Shown here piece after piece: positions 26,765 through 35,097 of a DNA stretch of 64,000 bases. The stretch comes from an uncultured Bacteroides sp. (GTDB taxonomy: Bacteria > Bacteroidota > Bacteroidia > Bacteroidales > UBA932): NCBI GenBank assembly GCA_900543205.1, contig UQQM01000010.1, positions 4,377-68,376 of the forward strand. Direction: 5' to 3'. Positions within the stretch are counted from its first letter, which is position 1. Each line of letters starts with the position of its first letter. The notes under the pieces were generated by a model. It saw nothing but the letters and a program-made list of their open reading frames with translations. It ran no database searches and was not told where the DNA came from. The position numbers and the translations under genes were made by a program.

Positions 26765-27901
26765 TTGAGAATTGCAATACTGTCATGCTTCTACCCCTTC
26801 AGGGGAGGAATCGCCCAGTTCAACGCCAACCTTCTGGCGGAACTGGGCAAATCGCATGAAGTGCGGGCGTTCAACTTCAGCAGGCAGTATCCCTCGTTTC
26901 TTTTTCCGGGAAAAACCCAATACGTAGGCGAAGGCGACGAAGCCGAAGCGGTGGAATCCGAAGCCGTACTCGACAGCGCCAACCCATTCAACTGGCCCCG
27001 GGCCGCATCGAAGATACGCAACTGGCGGCCTGACCTCCTGCTGATGCGCTACTGGATGTCCTATTTCGGGCCCTCGCTGGGCTATGTCGCCCGCAGGATG
27101 CCAGCAGGATGCAAGGTCATAGCCATAACCGACAACGTCATCCCCCACGAGCCGCATTTCTTCGACCGTCCGCTCACCAGATATTTTCTCGGAGGCGCCG
27201 ACGGCTGTGTGGCGCTCTGCGGCGAAGTTGCGGCCGACCTCCTCGACATCAGCCCCGGCATGCCCCACACCGTACTTCCGCACCCCGTCTACACCCACTT
27301 CGGCGAAAGGATTCCACGGAAGGAGGCAGAGAAACTGCTCGGAATACCCTCCGGAAGCCGCAACATCCTGTTCTTCGGCCTCATACGCGAATATAAGGGC
27401 CTGGACCTGCTGATAGAGGCGTTCAGCCGTCTGGACTCACGCTACCGGCTCATTATCGCCGGCGAACCCTACGGATCATTCGACAGATACCAGAAGCTCA
27501 TCGAGGCCTGCCCCGACCCGTCACGCATCCACGTATTCCCCAAATACATCAGCGATTCCGAGGTAAGGAACTACTTCTCCGCCGCCGACGTCGCCGTGCT
27601 GCCCTACCGCAGCGCGACCCAGAGCGGCATCAGCGCGGTCGCCGACAACTTCGAGGTGCCGATGATAGTGACCGATGTGGGCGGACTCAAGGAGACCATA
27701 GGCGAACGGGGAACCGGCCTGGTATGCGAGGAGGGCACACCGGAGTGCATCGCCGCCGAGATAGAGAGGTATTTCGACAATCCCGGCATTCGCGAAGGCT
27801 GCGTGGACGCGATTCGCAGACTCAACGACAGGCTGAGCTGGAACAGATTCTGCTGTGACCTCATGGACTTCGCCGACACCCTCAAAAACGACAGGAAATG
27901 A
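26765..27901 (+). CDS. Family 4 glycosyltransferase, TTG start
   Basis: A 378-residue GT-B enzyme. The N-terminus RIAILSCFYPFRGGIAQFNANLLAELGK, DNVIPHEP, LFFGLIREYKGLDLLIEAF, and VAVLPYRSATQSGISAVADNFEVPMIVTDVGGLKE place it in GT4. The only plausible start is TTG at 26765, three bases after the preceding stop, suggesting reinitiation. It overlaps the next gene by 4 bp (ATGA). It is outside the polysaccharide locus; its acceptor is unknown. Confidence 0.87.
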   Translation: MRIAILSCFYPFRGGIAQFNANLLAELGKSHEVRAFNFSRQYPSFLFPGKTQYVGEGDEAEAVESEAVLDSANPFNWPRAASKIRNWRPDLLLMRYWMSYFGPSLGYVARRMPAGCKVIAITDNVIPHEPHFFDRPLTRYFLGGADGCVALCGEVAADLLDISPGMPHTVLPHPVYTHFGERIPRKEAEKLLGIPSGSRNILFFGLIREYKGLDLLIEAFSRLDSRYRLIIAGEPYGSFDRYQKLIEACPDPSRIHVFPKYISDSEVRNYFSAADVAVLPYRSATQSGISAVADNFEVPMIVTDVGGLKETIGERGTGLVCEEGTPECIAAEIERYFDNPGIREGCVDAIRRLNDRLSWNRFCCDLMDFADTLKNDRK

Positions 27902-29190
27902 AAAAGTTCATCACGATAATCCTCGCCCTCGGCCTGCTTCACACAGGCGCCTCGGCCCAATGGTATCTCTACCCCGGAGGCCGCAACGAAGAAAAACAGG
28001 AGCAGACAGGAGCTGAAAGACAGACACAGCCGCAGAAGCAGACAAGACCTGAACGCAGGCAGACCCGCCAGGAACAGGCCCCGGAAGAAAGCGTCAGGGA
28101 GCCGCTAAGGCAGCTTCCCGAAAACCGTACCGAGACCGGAGGAAGGAACTCGTGGTTCTCCGAACCGCTCTTCGGCAGGCAGTCCGGAGTCTCCGTAACC
28201 CTCGCGCTCCCGATAGGAGCCGGCAGCGAGAAGCCCAACGCCAATTTCCTCGAAATGTACAGCGGCGCCCTGCTGGCTCTCAAGGATCTCGGCGATGAAG
28301 GCGTCAAGGTCAGGCTGAAGCTCGTGGACACGGCCTCCGGCGGCGGTCTCACCCGTGAGGACGTCAACGGCAGCGACCTGATCATAGGCCCAGTCTCCTA
28401 CAACGAGATGCTCACGGCGCTGACACTGTGCGACAACGGAAAGGTTCTGGTCTCCCCTCTCGACCCCAAGACCGCGAAGCTCGCGGAGACTTCGGGAATC
28501 ATCCAGGCACCGGCCTCATGGACAAGCCAGATTGACGAACTGGTGGAATGGGTGCAGGAGGACCTCAGACCCGAAGACCAGCTCATAGTCGTGGCTGACC
28601 CCGACTCCGCCGGACGCGGCGAGCAGTACCGCTATCTCCTCGACAGGCTGCACGGGAAAGTCCTCGACTTCCGCACCGTCAGCTCGGTGAACGCCATCAA
28701 TTTCATCGAGGGCAGGACCTGCCGCATGCTTATCGCCTCCGACAGCGACTCCTTCCTGACCGGAACCGCGAGAGCTGCGGCCATCGAAGCCGCCCGCAAC
28801 CGCGACATAATACTCTACTCGACATCCAGGATAAGGAGCACCATAGGTTCCAACGTCAACGACCTCCACAATACCAGGACGAGGCTCACCGCAGCCTACT
28901 ACATCGACTATGGCTCACAGAAGGTCAAGGACTTCATACTCTCCTACCGCGCCCTCTTCAAGGGCGAGCCGGGTTCGTTCGCCTTCCAGGGCTACGACAC
29001 CATCCACTATTTCGTGAAGGCCTGCCATGACTACGGGAGGAACTGGGCAAGAAGGCTTCCGGAATTCCCTGAGAAAGGACTGCAGTCGGATTTCAGATTC
29101 AACCGCAGGCAGGGAGACGGGAAGCTCAATGTGGCCGTCAGGCGCGTAGTCTACAACTCCGACCTCACCACCTCTCTGGTTCAGGACTGA
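27898..29190 (+). CDS. Secreted type 1 periplasmic-binding-fold protein with Gln/Arg-rich linker
   Basis: A 430-residue protein: signal peptide to about residue 20 (LLHTGASAQ), then a hydrophilic Gln/Arg/Glu-rich stretch (about 28-80), then a Leu/Ile/Val-binding-type fold (VTLALPIGAGSEKPNANFLEMYSGALLALKDL, DLIIGPVSYNEM, FAFQGYDTIHYFVKA). Bacteroidales relatives often carry a LysM domain before this fold; none is evident here. LpoA-like or amino-acid receptor roles are possible. Its last 10 bp overlap the convergent recN. Confidence 0.72.
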   Translation: MKKFITIILALGLLHTGASAQWYLYPGGRNEEKQEQTGAERQTQPQKQTRPERRQTRQEQAPEESVREPLRQLPENRTETGGRNSWFSEPLFGRQSGVSVTLALPIGAGSEKPNANFLEMYSGALLALKDLGDEGVKVRLKLVDTASGGGLTREDVNGSDLIIGPVSYNEMLTALTLCDNGKVLVSPLDPKTAKLAETSGIIQAPASWTSQIDELVEWVQEDLRPEDQLIVVADPDSAGRGEQYRYLLDRLHGKVLDFRTVSSVNAINFIEGRTCRMLIASDSDSFLTGTARAAAIEAARNRDIILYSTSRIRSTIGSNVNDLHNTRTRLTAAYYIDYGSQKVKDFILSYRALFKGEPGSFAFQGYDTIHYFVKACHDYGRNWARRLPEFPEKGLQSDFRFNRRQGDGKLNVAVRRVVYNSDLTTSLVQD

Positions 29191-30857
29191 GCCCGGCCTT
29201 CGTCGAGCAGCACCCTGGCGTTCGCCAGGGCGGCTTCGGTAATTTCGGAACCGCTGAGCAGACGGGCTATCTCCCTCACCCGGTCGTCCCCCTCGACCCT
29301 GCGCACCGTGGATACCGTGCGTCCGTCGGCCGACTGCGACTTGCTGACCACATAATGGGCGTCACCCTTTGCAGCGACCTGAGGCAGATGGGTTATCGAG
29401 AAGACCTGCATGTCCCTGCCCATGGAGCAGATCATCTGGCCCATACGGTCGGCCACGCTGCCGCTGACGCCGGTGTCTATTTCGTCGAATATCAGAGTGG
29501 GCATCCCGGCCGTCCTGGCCATCAGGGCCTTCAGACTCAGCATTATACGTGATATCTCACCTCCCGACGCGACCTTCTGGAGCTCCTTGGGAGCATCTGC
29601 GCCGGATGAGAAAAGGAATACGGCCCTGTCCCGGCCGTCCGGTCCTCCGGTTCCGGACTCGACCCTGACCTCAAAGCCGGAATTCTCCAGCTCGAGGAAG
29701 CGCAGGGATTCCAATATGCGGGAGGCGAGAGCCGGGGCGGACGCCTTCCTGGACTCGCTCAGGGCATCGCAGCAGTCCTCCCAGGTCCTGAGCAACGAAC
29801 TTTCCTGCGACTCAAGCTCCGCCAGACGCTCTTCCAGAGCCTCGGAATCCACCGCCTTCGCGGCATATCCGTCCCTGACGGCAATCAGTTCGTCCACCGA
29901 CGAGCAGGCATGCTTCCGGAGCAGGGAATAAAGCTGCGACATTCGTTCTTCGACCGCCGCCAGACGCTCGGGCGACATGTCCAGACGGGCATCCAGGCTT
30001 TCGATTTCAGAGCGGACATCGTCTATCTCTATCCTCGCGGATTCCAGCCTCTCCGCAAGCCGGGAAGCCTGCGGAAGGTAGGATGCTATCTGCTCCAGCC
30101 TTCGGGACGCGCCTTTCAGAAGCGACGACACACCTTCGCTCTCCCCGTCAGTGTCAAGGGCGCAGACTGCCGCCGAAAGCGCCTCTTTAATCTGTCCGGC
30201 GTTGGCAAGGCTTTTCTGCTCCTCCTCGAGCGACTCCAGTTCGCCGCTTTCCAGCCTGGCTTCGGTGAGCCGGACGAGCTGCTCGGAATCATAGTCCTTC
30301 TCGGCGCGAAGACGCGCCAGCTCCGTGCGGACATCGGAGAGCTCCGTCCTCACCGCCTGGAGACGCCTCCAGGCCGCGCGGCAACCGGAGAGCTTTTCCG
30401 AATTCCCGGCGAAGCCGTCAAGCACTGAAAGCTGGAAGCCCCCGTTCATGAGAAGCAGGCTCTTGTGCTGCGAATGTATGTCCACCAGCAGGGAGGAGAT
30501 GCTCTGCAGGACTCCCAGCGGAACCGGGCAGTCGTTGATGAAGCTGCGCGAACGCCCGGACGTGGACATGACCCTGCGCACCAGCATACGGGAGCCGTCG
30601 GGCTCTATGTCCTCCGCCGCCAGAATCTCGGCTATCCTTTCGTCGCGGCTCTCGAATTCGGCCTCCACCACGCAGGAGGAGGCTCCGGGAGATATCATGG
30701 ACGCGTCCGCCCTGGCGCCCGCAAGGAACGACAATGCGCCGAGCAGTATGGACTTTCCAGCGCCGGTCTGTCCCGTAATAATGACAAGACCCTCCGGGAA
30801 ATCGACATCCAGAGAGTCTATCAGGACATAGTTCCTTATATGCAGGGACAGCAGCAT
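29181..30857 (-). CDS. recN: DNA repair protein RecN
   Basis: A 558-residue SMC-like ATPase: Walker A GQTGAGKSILLGALSFL (29-45), two coiled-coil arms (about 155-360) and the C-terminal ABC signature ASGGEISRIMLSLKAL with Walker B TLIFDEIDTGVSG. RecN acts early in double-strand-break repair. It is the last gene of the trxB-bamD-rpoZ-recN run, 9 bp after the omega gene. Confidence 0.95.
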   Translation of the reverse strand: MLLSLHIRNYVLIDSLDVDFPEGLVIITGQTGAGKSILLGALSFLAGARADASMISPGASSCVVEAEFESRDERIAEILAAEDIEPDGSRMLVRRVMSTSGRSRSFINDCPVPLGVLQSISSLLVDIHSQHKSLLLMNGGFQLSVLDGFAGNSEKLSGCRAAWRRLQAVRTELSDVRTELARLRAEKDYDSEQLVRLTEARLESGELESLEEEQKSLANAGQIKEALSAAVCALDTDGESEGVSSLLKGASRRLEQIASYLPQASRLAERLESARIEIDDVRSEIESLDARLDMSPERLAAVEERMSQLYSLLRKHACSSVDELIAVRDGYAAKAVDSEALEERLAELESQESSLLRTWEDCCDALSESRKASAPALASRILESLRFLELENSGFEVRVESGTGGPDGRDRAVFLFSSGADAPKELQKVASGGEISRIMLSLKALMARTAGMPTLIFDEIDTGVSGSVADRMGQMICSMGRDMQVFSITHLPQVAAKGDAHYVVSKSQSADGRTVSTVRRVEGDDRVREIARLLSGSEITEAALANARVLLDEGRAQS

Positions 30858-30866
30858 GGCCTCCGG

Positions 30867-31199
30867 CTATTCCTGGCCGCCGGCCACGCCGTCCTCCTTC
30901 GCGAAACGGTAGTAGAGCTCTCCGTTCTCGAATTCGGAAATGGCCACCAGGTCGGGCTTGGGCTGGCGCTCATAATACTTGGATATTTCTATCTGCTCCT
31001 TGTTCTCGAAAACTTCGTCCATGGTGTCGCGGTCGCCTCTGAACTCCTCGAGCTTCTTGGTGAGCTCCTTCTTCTCGGCCAGGGCTATCTGGTTGGCCCT
31101 CTTGGAAAGTATCACGACTGTTTCATAGATGTTGCCCGTAGGGGCCGCGAGGTTTCTGATATCCCTCGTGATTGTGTTGGTAGGTATCTTCTTTTCCAT
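30867..31199 (-). CDS. rpoZ: RNA polymerase omega subunit, Bacteroidetes type
   Basis: A 110-residue protein with the Rpb6/omega pattern: TGNIYETVVILSKRANQIALAEKKEL followed by a variable insert and VFENKEQIEISKYYERQPKP, as in Bacteroidetes omega subunits. It helps RNA polymerase assembly. It lies between bamD (23 bp) and recN (9 bp). Confidence 0.85.
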   Translation of the reverse strand: MEKKIPTNTITRDIRNLAAPTGNIYETVVILSKRANQIALAEKKELTKKLEEFRGDRDTMDEVFENKEQIEISKYYERQPKPDLVAISEFENGELYYRFAKEDGVAGGQE

Positions 31200-31222
31200 A
31201 CTTTCTGTACGGCGGGAACCGT

Positions 31223-32023
31223 CTATAAAGTTTCATTTTTTTCTCTTGCCGTATCGTAGAGCCTGTCAAGCTCCCTGCGGTAGGCGGACTCGGGATATTC
31301 CCCGATGAAGTTAAAATAGTCGTCGATGAAGGTGAGGTACCTCTCCTTCTGCTTGGACTTCACGCTCAGGCTGGCGTACTTGTAGGACGACATGGCCGCA
31401 TAGTAGAGTATGTCCTCGCGGTAGATGTTGTCGGCGTCGTCCTTGAGTATGTTCTTGAACGCGACCCTGGACGCCTTGTAGTCCTCCATCTTGTAGTAGA
31501 GCCGCGCGTTCTCGAAGGCCTTCTTGTCCAGACGCGCCTCGAGGTCCTCGAGCATGTGGCGGCATACGTCGGTGTTGGCGCCCTCGGGGTGGCTGAGTAT
31601 GTACTCGCTGATTGCGCTCATGGCCGTGTAGGTCGGAGTCTGGTCGAGCTCGTAGCGCAGGGTCGCCTTGTAGAGGCAGTCCACGCGCAGGAATTCGGCG
31701 TTGTCGGCGAAGGGGCTGCGGGGATAGTGGTCCAAGAAGGTCTGGAAATTGGTCTCGGCGACCGAATACAGTCCGTTGGAGTAGTTGCTGAGCGCCCAGT
31801 AGAACTGCACGGTGTCGTCGCGCTCGGTGCCGTTGGTCAGCATGGAGAGCGATTCGAACAGGGCCGCCGAGCGGGTGTACTTGCCCTGGTTGAAATAGTC
31901 GAACGCTGCGGCGTACTTCGAGTCCACGTCGTTGCTTTCCAGCATCATGTCATACTGCGACTTGCAGCCTGCGCATACCGCAAGCAGCAGGGCCAGTCCG
32001 GGTAAAATCTTGTCGAGTTTCAT
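31223..32023 (-). CDS. bamD: Outer-membrane assembly lipoprotein BamD
   Basis: A 266-residue lipoprotein with lipobox LLAVCAGC and five TPR-like repeats (DYFNQGKYTRSAALFESL, ALSNYSNGLYSVAETNFQTFLDHYPRSPFADNAEF, and later DYKASRVAFKNILKDD). BamD partners BamA at the outer membrane. Its ATG overlaps the trxB stop by 4 bp, indicating coupling. Confidence 0.9.
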   Translation of the reverse strand: MKLDKILPGLALLLAVCAGCKSQYDMMLESNDVDSKYAAAFDYFNQGKYTRSAALFESLSMLTNGTERDDTVQFYWALSNYSNGLYSVAETNFQTFLDHYPRSPFADNAEFLRVDCLYKATLRYELDQTPTYTAMSAISEYILSHPEGANTDVCRHMLEDLEARLDKKAFENARLYYKMEDYKASRVAFKNILKDDADNIYREDILYYAAMSSYKYASLSVKSKQKERYLTFIDDYFNFIGEYPESAYRRELDRLYDTAREKNETL

Positions 32024-32946
32024 CCTTTGAGGTATTTTTCAGCGTCCAGCGCGGCCCTGCAGCCCGATGCGGCGGCGGTGATGGCCTGTCTGTAGTGAGG
32101 ATCCTGCACGTCGCCTGCCGCGAACACGCCTGGAACGTTGGTCCGGCCGCTTCCCGCCTCGGTCACTATGTAGCCGTTCTCATCGGTCTTCACCCATGCG
32201 GAGAAAAGCTCCGACACGGGGTGGTGGCCTATGGCCAGGAAAAAGCCGTCGACCTTTATATCAAAAACCTCGCCACCTTTTTTTTCAATCCTGACTCCGG
32301 TGACTCCGGCGTCGTCCCCGAGGACTTCGCGGGTGTTGCAGTTCCAGAGAATCTCGATGTTGGGAGTGTCGAGGACCCTCTTCTGCATGGCCTCCGATGC
32401 GCGCAGCACGTCGCGCCGCACTATCATGTAGACCTTGTTGCACAGACCGGCGAGGTAGCTGGCCTCTTCGCAGGCGGTGTCGCCGCCTCCCACCACCGCC
32501 ACGTCCTTGCGGCGGTAGAAGAAGCCGTCGCAGGTGGCGCAGGCGGAAACCCCGAGACCGCGGAACTTCTGCTCGGAAGGCAGACCGAGATATTTGGCCG
32601 TGGCCCCGGTCGCGATTATCACGGCATCGGCTTCGAGCTCCTTCTCCCCGTCAACCGTGACCACGAAAGGACGGACGCCGAAGTCCACGGCGCTCACGCT
32701 TCCCCTGCGCACGTCGGCGCCGAGCTGTACGGCCTGGCTGCGCATGTCGTCCATGAGCTTCACCGCCTCGACCCCTCCCGGGAATCCGGGATAGTTCTCA
32801 ACCACCGTGGTGGTGGTCAGCTGTCCGCCGGGCTCCATGCCCTCATAGAGGACGGGGTTCAAGGCCGCACGCGAGGCGTAGATGGCAGCGGTGTACCCCG
32901 CAGGGCCTCCGCCGATTATAAGGCATTTGATGTGTTCTCTTTCCAT
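32020..32946 (-). CDS. trxB: Thioredoxin reductase
   Basis: With ATG at 32946 the protein has 308 residues: FAD site IGGGPAGYTAAIYASRA (11-27), the redox pair Cys136/Cys139 in SACATCDGFF, NADPH site GGGDTACEEA and the C-terminal FAD motif GVFAAGDVQDPHYRQAITAAASG. It passes electrons from NADPH to thioredoxin. A TTG nine bases upstream is in frame, but the promoter box occupies that spot, so ATG is preferred. Confidence 0.95.
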   Translation of the reverse strand: MEREHIKCLIIGGGPAGYTAAIYASRAALNPVLYEGMEPGGQLTTTTVVENYPGFPGGVEAVKLMDDMRSQAVQLGADVRRGSVSAVDFGVRPFVVTVDGEKELEADAVIIATGATAKYLGLPSEQKFRGLGVSACATCDGFFYRRKDVAVVGGGDTACEEASYLAGLCNKVYMIVRRDVLRASEAMQKRVLDTPNIEILWNCNTREVLGDDAGVTGVRIEKKGGEVFDIKVDGFFLAIGHHPVSELFSAWVKTDENGYIVTEAGSGRTNVPGVFAAGDVQDPHYRQAITAAASGCRAALDAEKYLKG

Positions 32947-32952
32947 ATCCTG

Positions 32953-32960
32953 CAAAAATA
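32953..32960 (-). promoter_or_regulatory. Bacteroidetes -7 box abutting trxB
   Basis: TATTTTTG on the minus strand, exact to TAnnTTTG, ends only 6 nt before the trxB ATG, so the transcript may be leaderless or nearly so. It would drive trxB-bamD-rpoZ-recN. Confidence 0.6.
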
Positions 32961-33010
32961 GTCAATTTCTCTCTCGTTTCAGCATGGGCCGGAGGATTTT
33001 TCGTCTTGTC

Positions 33011-33071
33011 AGCCGCCAAGCGTTTTGTTTCGCCGCCCGTCGTTTCATTTCCGCCGTACGTCATTTCGTTT
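33011..33071 (+). repeat. Three imperfect 20-bp direct repeats between trxB and fur
   Basis: Units GCCGCCAAGCGTTTTGTTTC (33011), GCCGCCCGTCGTTTCATTTC (33031) and GCCGTACGTCATTTCGTTTC (33052) share a GCCGnnCGTCnTTTCnTTTC-like pattern. They sit in the intergenic region between the divergent promoters. Confidence 0.7.
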
Positions 33072-33131
33072 CAACTGCCCGCCGCTCCGGTCCCGCATTC
33101 CCCGCACACCGGCCGGCCGCAGCGGCGCATG

Positions 33132-33152
33132 AATTTTGAAATATTCAAAATT
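33132..33152 (+). promoter_or_regulatory. Perfect palindromic operator overlapping the fur -33 element
   Basis: AATTTTGAA-ATA-TTCAAAATT is a perfect 9-3-9 inverted repeat. TTTG in its left arm (33135-33138) lies 19 bp before the -7 box at 33158, so a bound repressor would block the promoter. The regulator is likely the downstream Fur-family protein itself; this is inference. Confidence 0.7.
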
Positions 33153-33157
33153 AAATC

Positions 33158-33165
33158 TATTTTTG
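33158..33165 (+). promoter_or_regulatory. Bacteroidetes promoter for fur
   Basis: TATTTTTG matches TAnnTTTG exactly, with TTTG at 33135-33138 as the -33 element and a 19-bp spacer. The ATG follows 15 bp after the box. Confidence 0.75.
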
Positions 33166-33180
33166 CGGAAATTTTGCGTT

Positions 33181-33642
33181 ATGAAAGCGACCAAGGCCGC
33201 TCCGGACACACTCAGATTCAAGGAACTCCTGAAGAACAAGGGACTCAAGGCAACTCCGCAGAGGCTCGCCGTTCACGACGCCATGCTCAAGCTCGGACAT
33301 GCCAGCGCCGACATGGTCGCCGAGCAGATGGCCAATGCGGGGTTCACGCGCATCACCATAGCCTCCGTATACAACATACTCTCCACCCTGGCAGACCTCA
33401 AGGTCTATTCCCGCCGCATGAGCGCGAACAACAAGATGTATTTCGACGTCAACAGCTTCAGGCACATCCACCTCTACGACAAGGCGAACCATGAATACCG
33501 CGACCTGCTGGACGACGAGCTCATGGAACTGGTCGAAAGCAAGCTGAAGGGCCGCCGGTTCCGTGGCTACGCCATCGACAGCGTCGACATCCAGATAGTC
33601 TGCCACCCGACCCGCCGCAAAGCGCGCGGCACCGCGGAGTAG
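33181..33642 (+). CDS. Fur-family transcriptional regulator without zinc cysteines
   Basis: ATG at 33181 gives 153 residues. The winged helix is LKNKGLKATPQRLAVHDAM through ITIASVYNILSTLADLKVYSRR. His40, and His95/His97 plus His104 in the FRHIHLYDKANHEYRD segment, are candidate metal ligands. The CxxC pairs that bind structural zinc in Fur and PerR are absent; the only cysteine is near the C-terminus (IVCHPT). It may sense peroxide or metal, but the ligand is not predictable. An upstream in-frame start would run through the promoter, so it is rejected. Confidence 0.85.
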   Translation: MKATKAAPDTLRFKELLKNKGLKATPQRLAVHDAMLKLGHASADMVAEQMANAGFTRITIASVYNILSTLADLKVYSRRMSANNKMYFDVNSFRHIHLYDKANHEYRDLLDDELMELVESKLKGRRFRGYAIDSVDIQIVCHPTRRKARGTAE

Positions 33643-33692
33643 CAGGGATCCCACATAGCACTTTTTGATAAAACCGGGAGGAAAGGCACTTT

Positions 33693-35015
33693 TCAGGACG
33701 CCGGGCCGTCTTCCGCCAGCTCGCAGAGCAGGGTGGCCTGGGTGCAGTCACGCACCCTGACGCGCACGAAATCGCCGGGCCGGTGCCCCTTGTCAGCCCA
33801 CACGCACATCTTGTTCTGCTGGTTGCGGCCGCAGAGCTCGTCGGGGTTCTTCTTCGAAGGGCCTTCCACGAGCACGGTGAACTCCCTGCCGACATCGCGG
33901 CGGTTGCTCTCCAGCGACAGACGGTTCTGCAGGGCGATGATCTCCTCGAGACGCCGCGTCTTGGTGGCCAGATCCACATCGTCGGGATACTTCCTGGCCG
34001 CGAGGGTTCCGGGCCGCTCGGAATAGTAGAACATGTAGGCGGCATCGAAACCGACCTCCTCAAACAGGCTCAGCGTGTCCCTGTGGTCCTCCTCCGTCTC
34101 CGAGCAGAATCCCGCTATCACGTCGGTGGTGATGGCGCAGTCCGGCATCAGCTCCCGTATGCGCGCCACCCTCGATAGGTACCATTCCCGCGTATAGCGG
34201 CGGCGCATCTTCTCCAGGATGCGGTCCGAACCGGACTGCACCGGAAGGTGGATATGCCGGCAGATATTGGAATGCGAGGCCATCGTGAGCAGCACCTCGT
34301 CGGAAATGTCCTGCGGGTTGGAGGTCGAGAAGCGTATGCGCATCTGCGGAACCGCCTCGGCCACCGCCTTCAGCAGGCCTGCGAAATCCATATCCCCGTA
34401 TCTATAGGAGTCCACGTTCTGGCCGAGCAGGGTGACTTCGCGGTAGCCCTGTGCGAAACAGCCGCAGGCCTCGCGGACTATGGACTTCCAGTCGCGGCTG
34501 CGCTCCGCTCCCCTGGTATACGGAACCACGCAGTAGGAGCAGACGTTGTTGCATCCGCGCATGATGGAGATGAAGGCCGATACCCCGTTCCTGTCGAGGC
34601 GCACCGGGTCGATGTCGGCGTATGTCTCCTCCCGGGAGAGCAGCACGTTGATCTGCGGCTGCCCCGAAAGCGCCCCTTCGACCATTGCGGGCAGCATGCG
34701 GTAGCTGTCGGGGCCGGCGACTATGTCGACCTTGCCCGACTTCAGCAGCTCCTCCTTCAGGCGTTCGGCCATGCAGCCGAGTATGCCCGTGACCACGCCC
34801 GGACGCGCCTTCCGGTAGATGTTGAACTGCTCGATGCGGCCCAGTATGCGCTGCTCGGCGTTGTCACGTATCGAGCAGGTGTTCGCCATGATGACGTCGG
34901 CTTCGGCAATCTGCTCCGTGCGCACGTAGCCGGCCTTCCCCAGAATGGAGAAAACCACTTCCGTGTCAGCCACATTCATCTGGCATCCGTATGTCTCAAT
35001 ATATACCTTGTTCAT
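33693..35015 (-). CDS. miaB: tRNA-2-methylthio-N6-dimethylallyladenosine synthase MiaB
   Basis: With ATG at 35015 the enzyme has 440 residues. The MTTase domain begins VYIETYGCQMN with the three cluster cysteines in GCQ, NTCSIR and GCMAE; the radical-SAM site is MRGCNNVCSYCVVPYTRG; a TRAM domain closes the protein (REFTVLVEGPSKK). It methylthiolates i6A37 of tRNAs reading UNN codons. A TTG 12 bases upstream is in frame but overlaps the promoter box. Confidence 0.95.
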   Translation of the reverse strand: MNKVYIETYGCQMNVADTEVVFSILGKAGYVRTEQIAEADVIMANTCSIRDNAEQRILGRIEQFNIYRKARPGVVTGILGCMAERLKEELLKSGKVDIVAGPDSYRMLPAMVEGALSGQPQINVLLSREETYADIDPVRLDRNGVSAFISIMRGCNNVCSYCVVPYTRGAERSRDWKSIVREACGCFAQGYREVTLLGQNVDSYRYGDMDFAGLLKAVAEAVPQMRIRFSTSNPQDISDEVLLTMASHSNICRHIHLPVQSGSDRILEKMRRRYTREWYLSRVARIRELMPDCAITTDVIAGFCSETEEDHRDTLSLFEEVGFDAAYMFYYSERPGTLAARKYPDDVDLATKTRRLEEIIALQNRLSLESNRRDVGREFTVLVEGPSKKNPDELCGRNQQNKMCVWADKGHRPGDFVRVRVRDCTQATLLCELAEDGPAS

Positions 35016-35024
35016 ATTCCGGCA

Positions 35025-35032
35025 CAAAGATA
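35025..35032 (-). promoter_or_regulatory. Bacteroidetes -7 box for miaB
   Basis: TATCTTTG on the minus strand, 9 nt before the ATG. It is 11 bp from the oppositely directed box at 35044, so RNA polymerases would compete for this site. Confidence 0.6.
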
Positions 35033-35043
35033 TGGATTTTTCT

Positions 35044-35051
35044 TATCTTTG
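35044..35051 (+). promoter_or_regulatory. Bacteroidetes -7 box for the SPOR-rpoN pair
   Basis: TATCTTTG, exact to TAnnTTTG, 46 bp before the ATG at 35098. Confidence 0.6.
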
Positions 35052-35097
35052 CATGATGTCCCCGTGGCAGGGAATTTGATTGAAACATCGGATTGAA

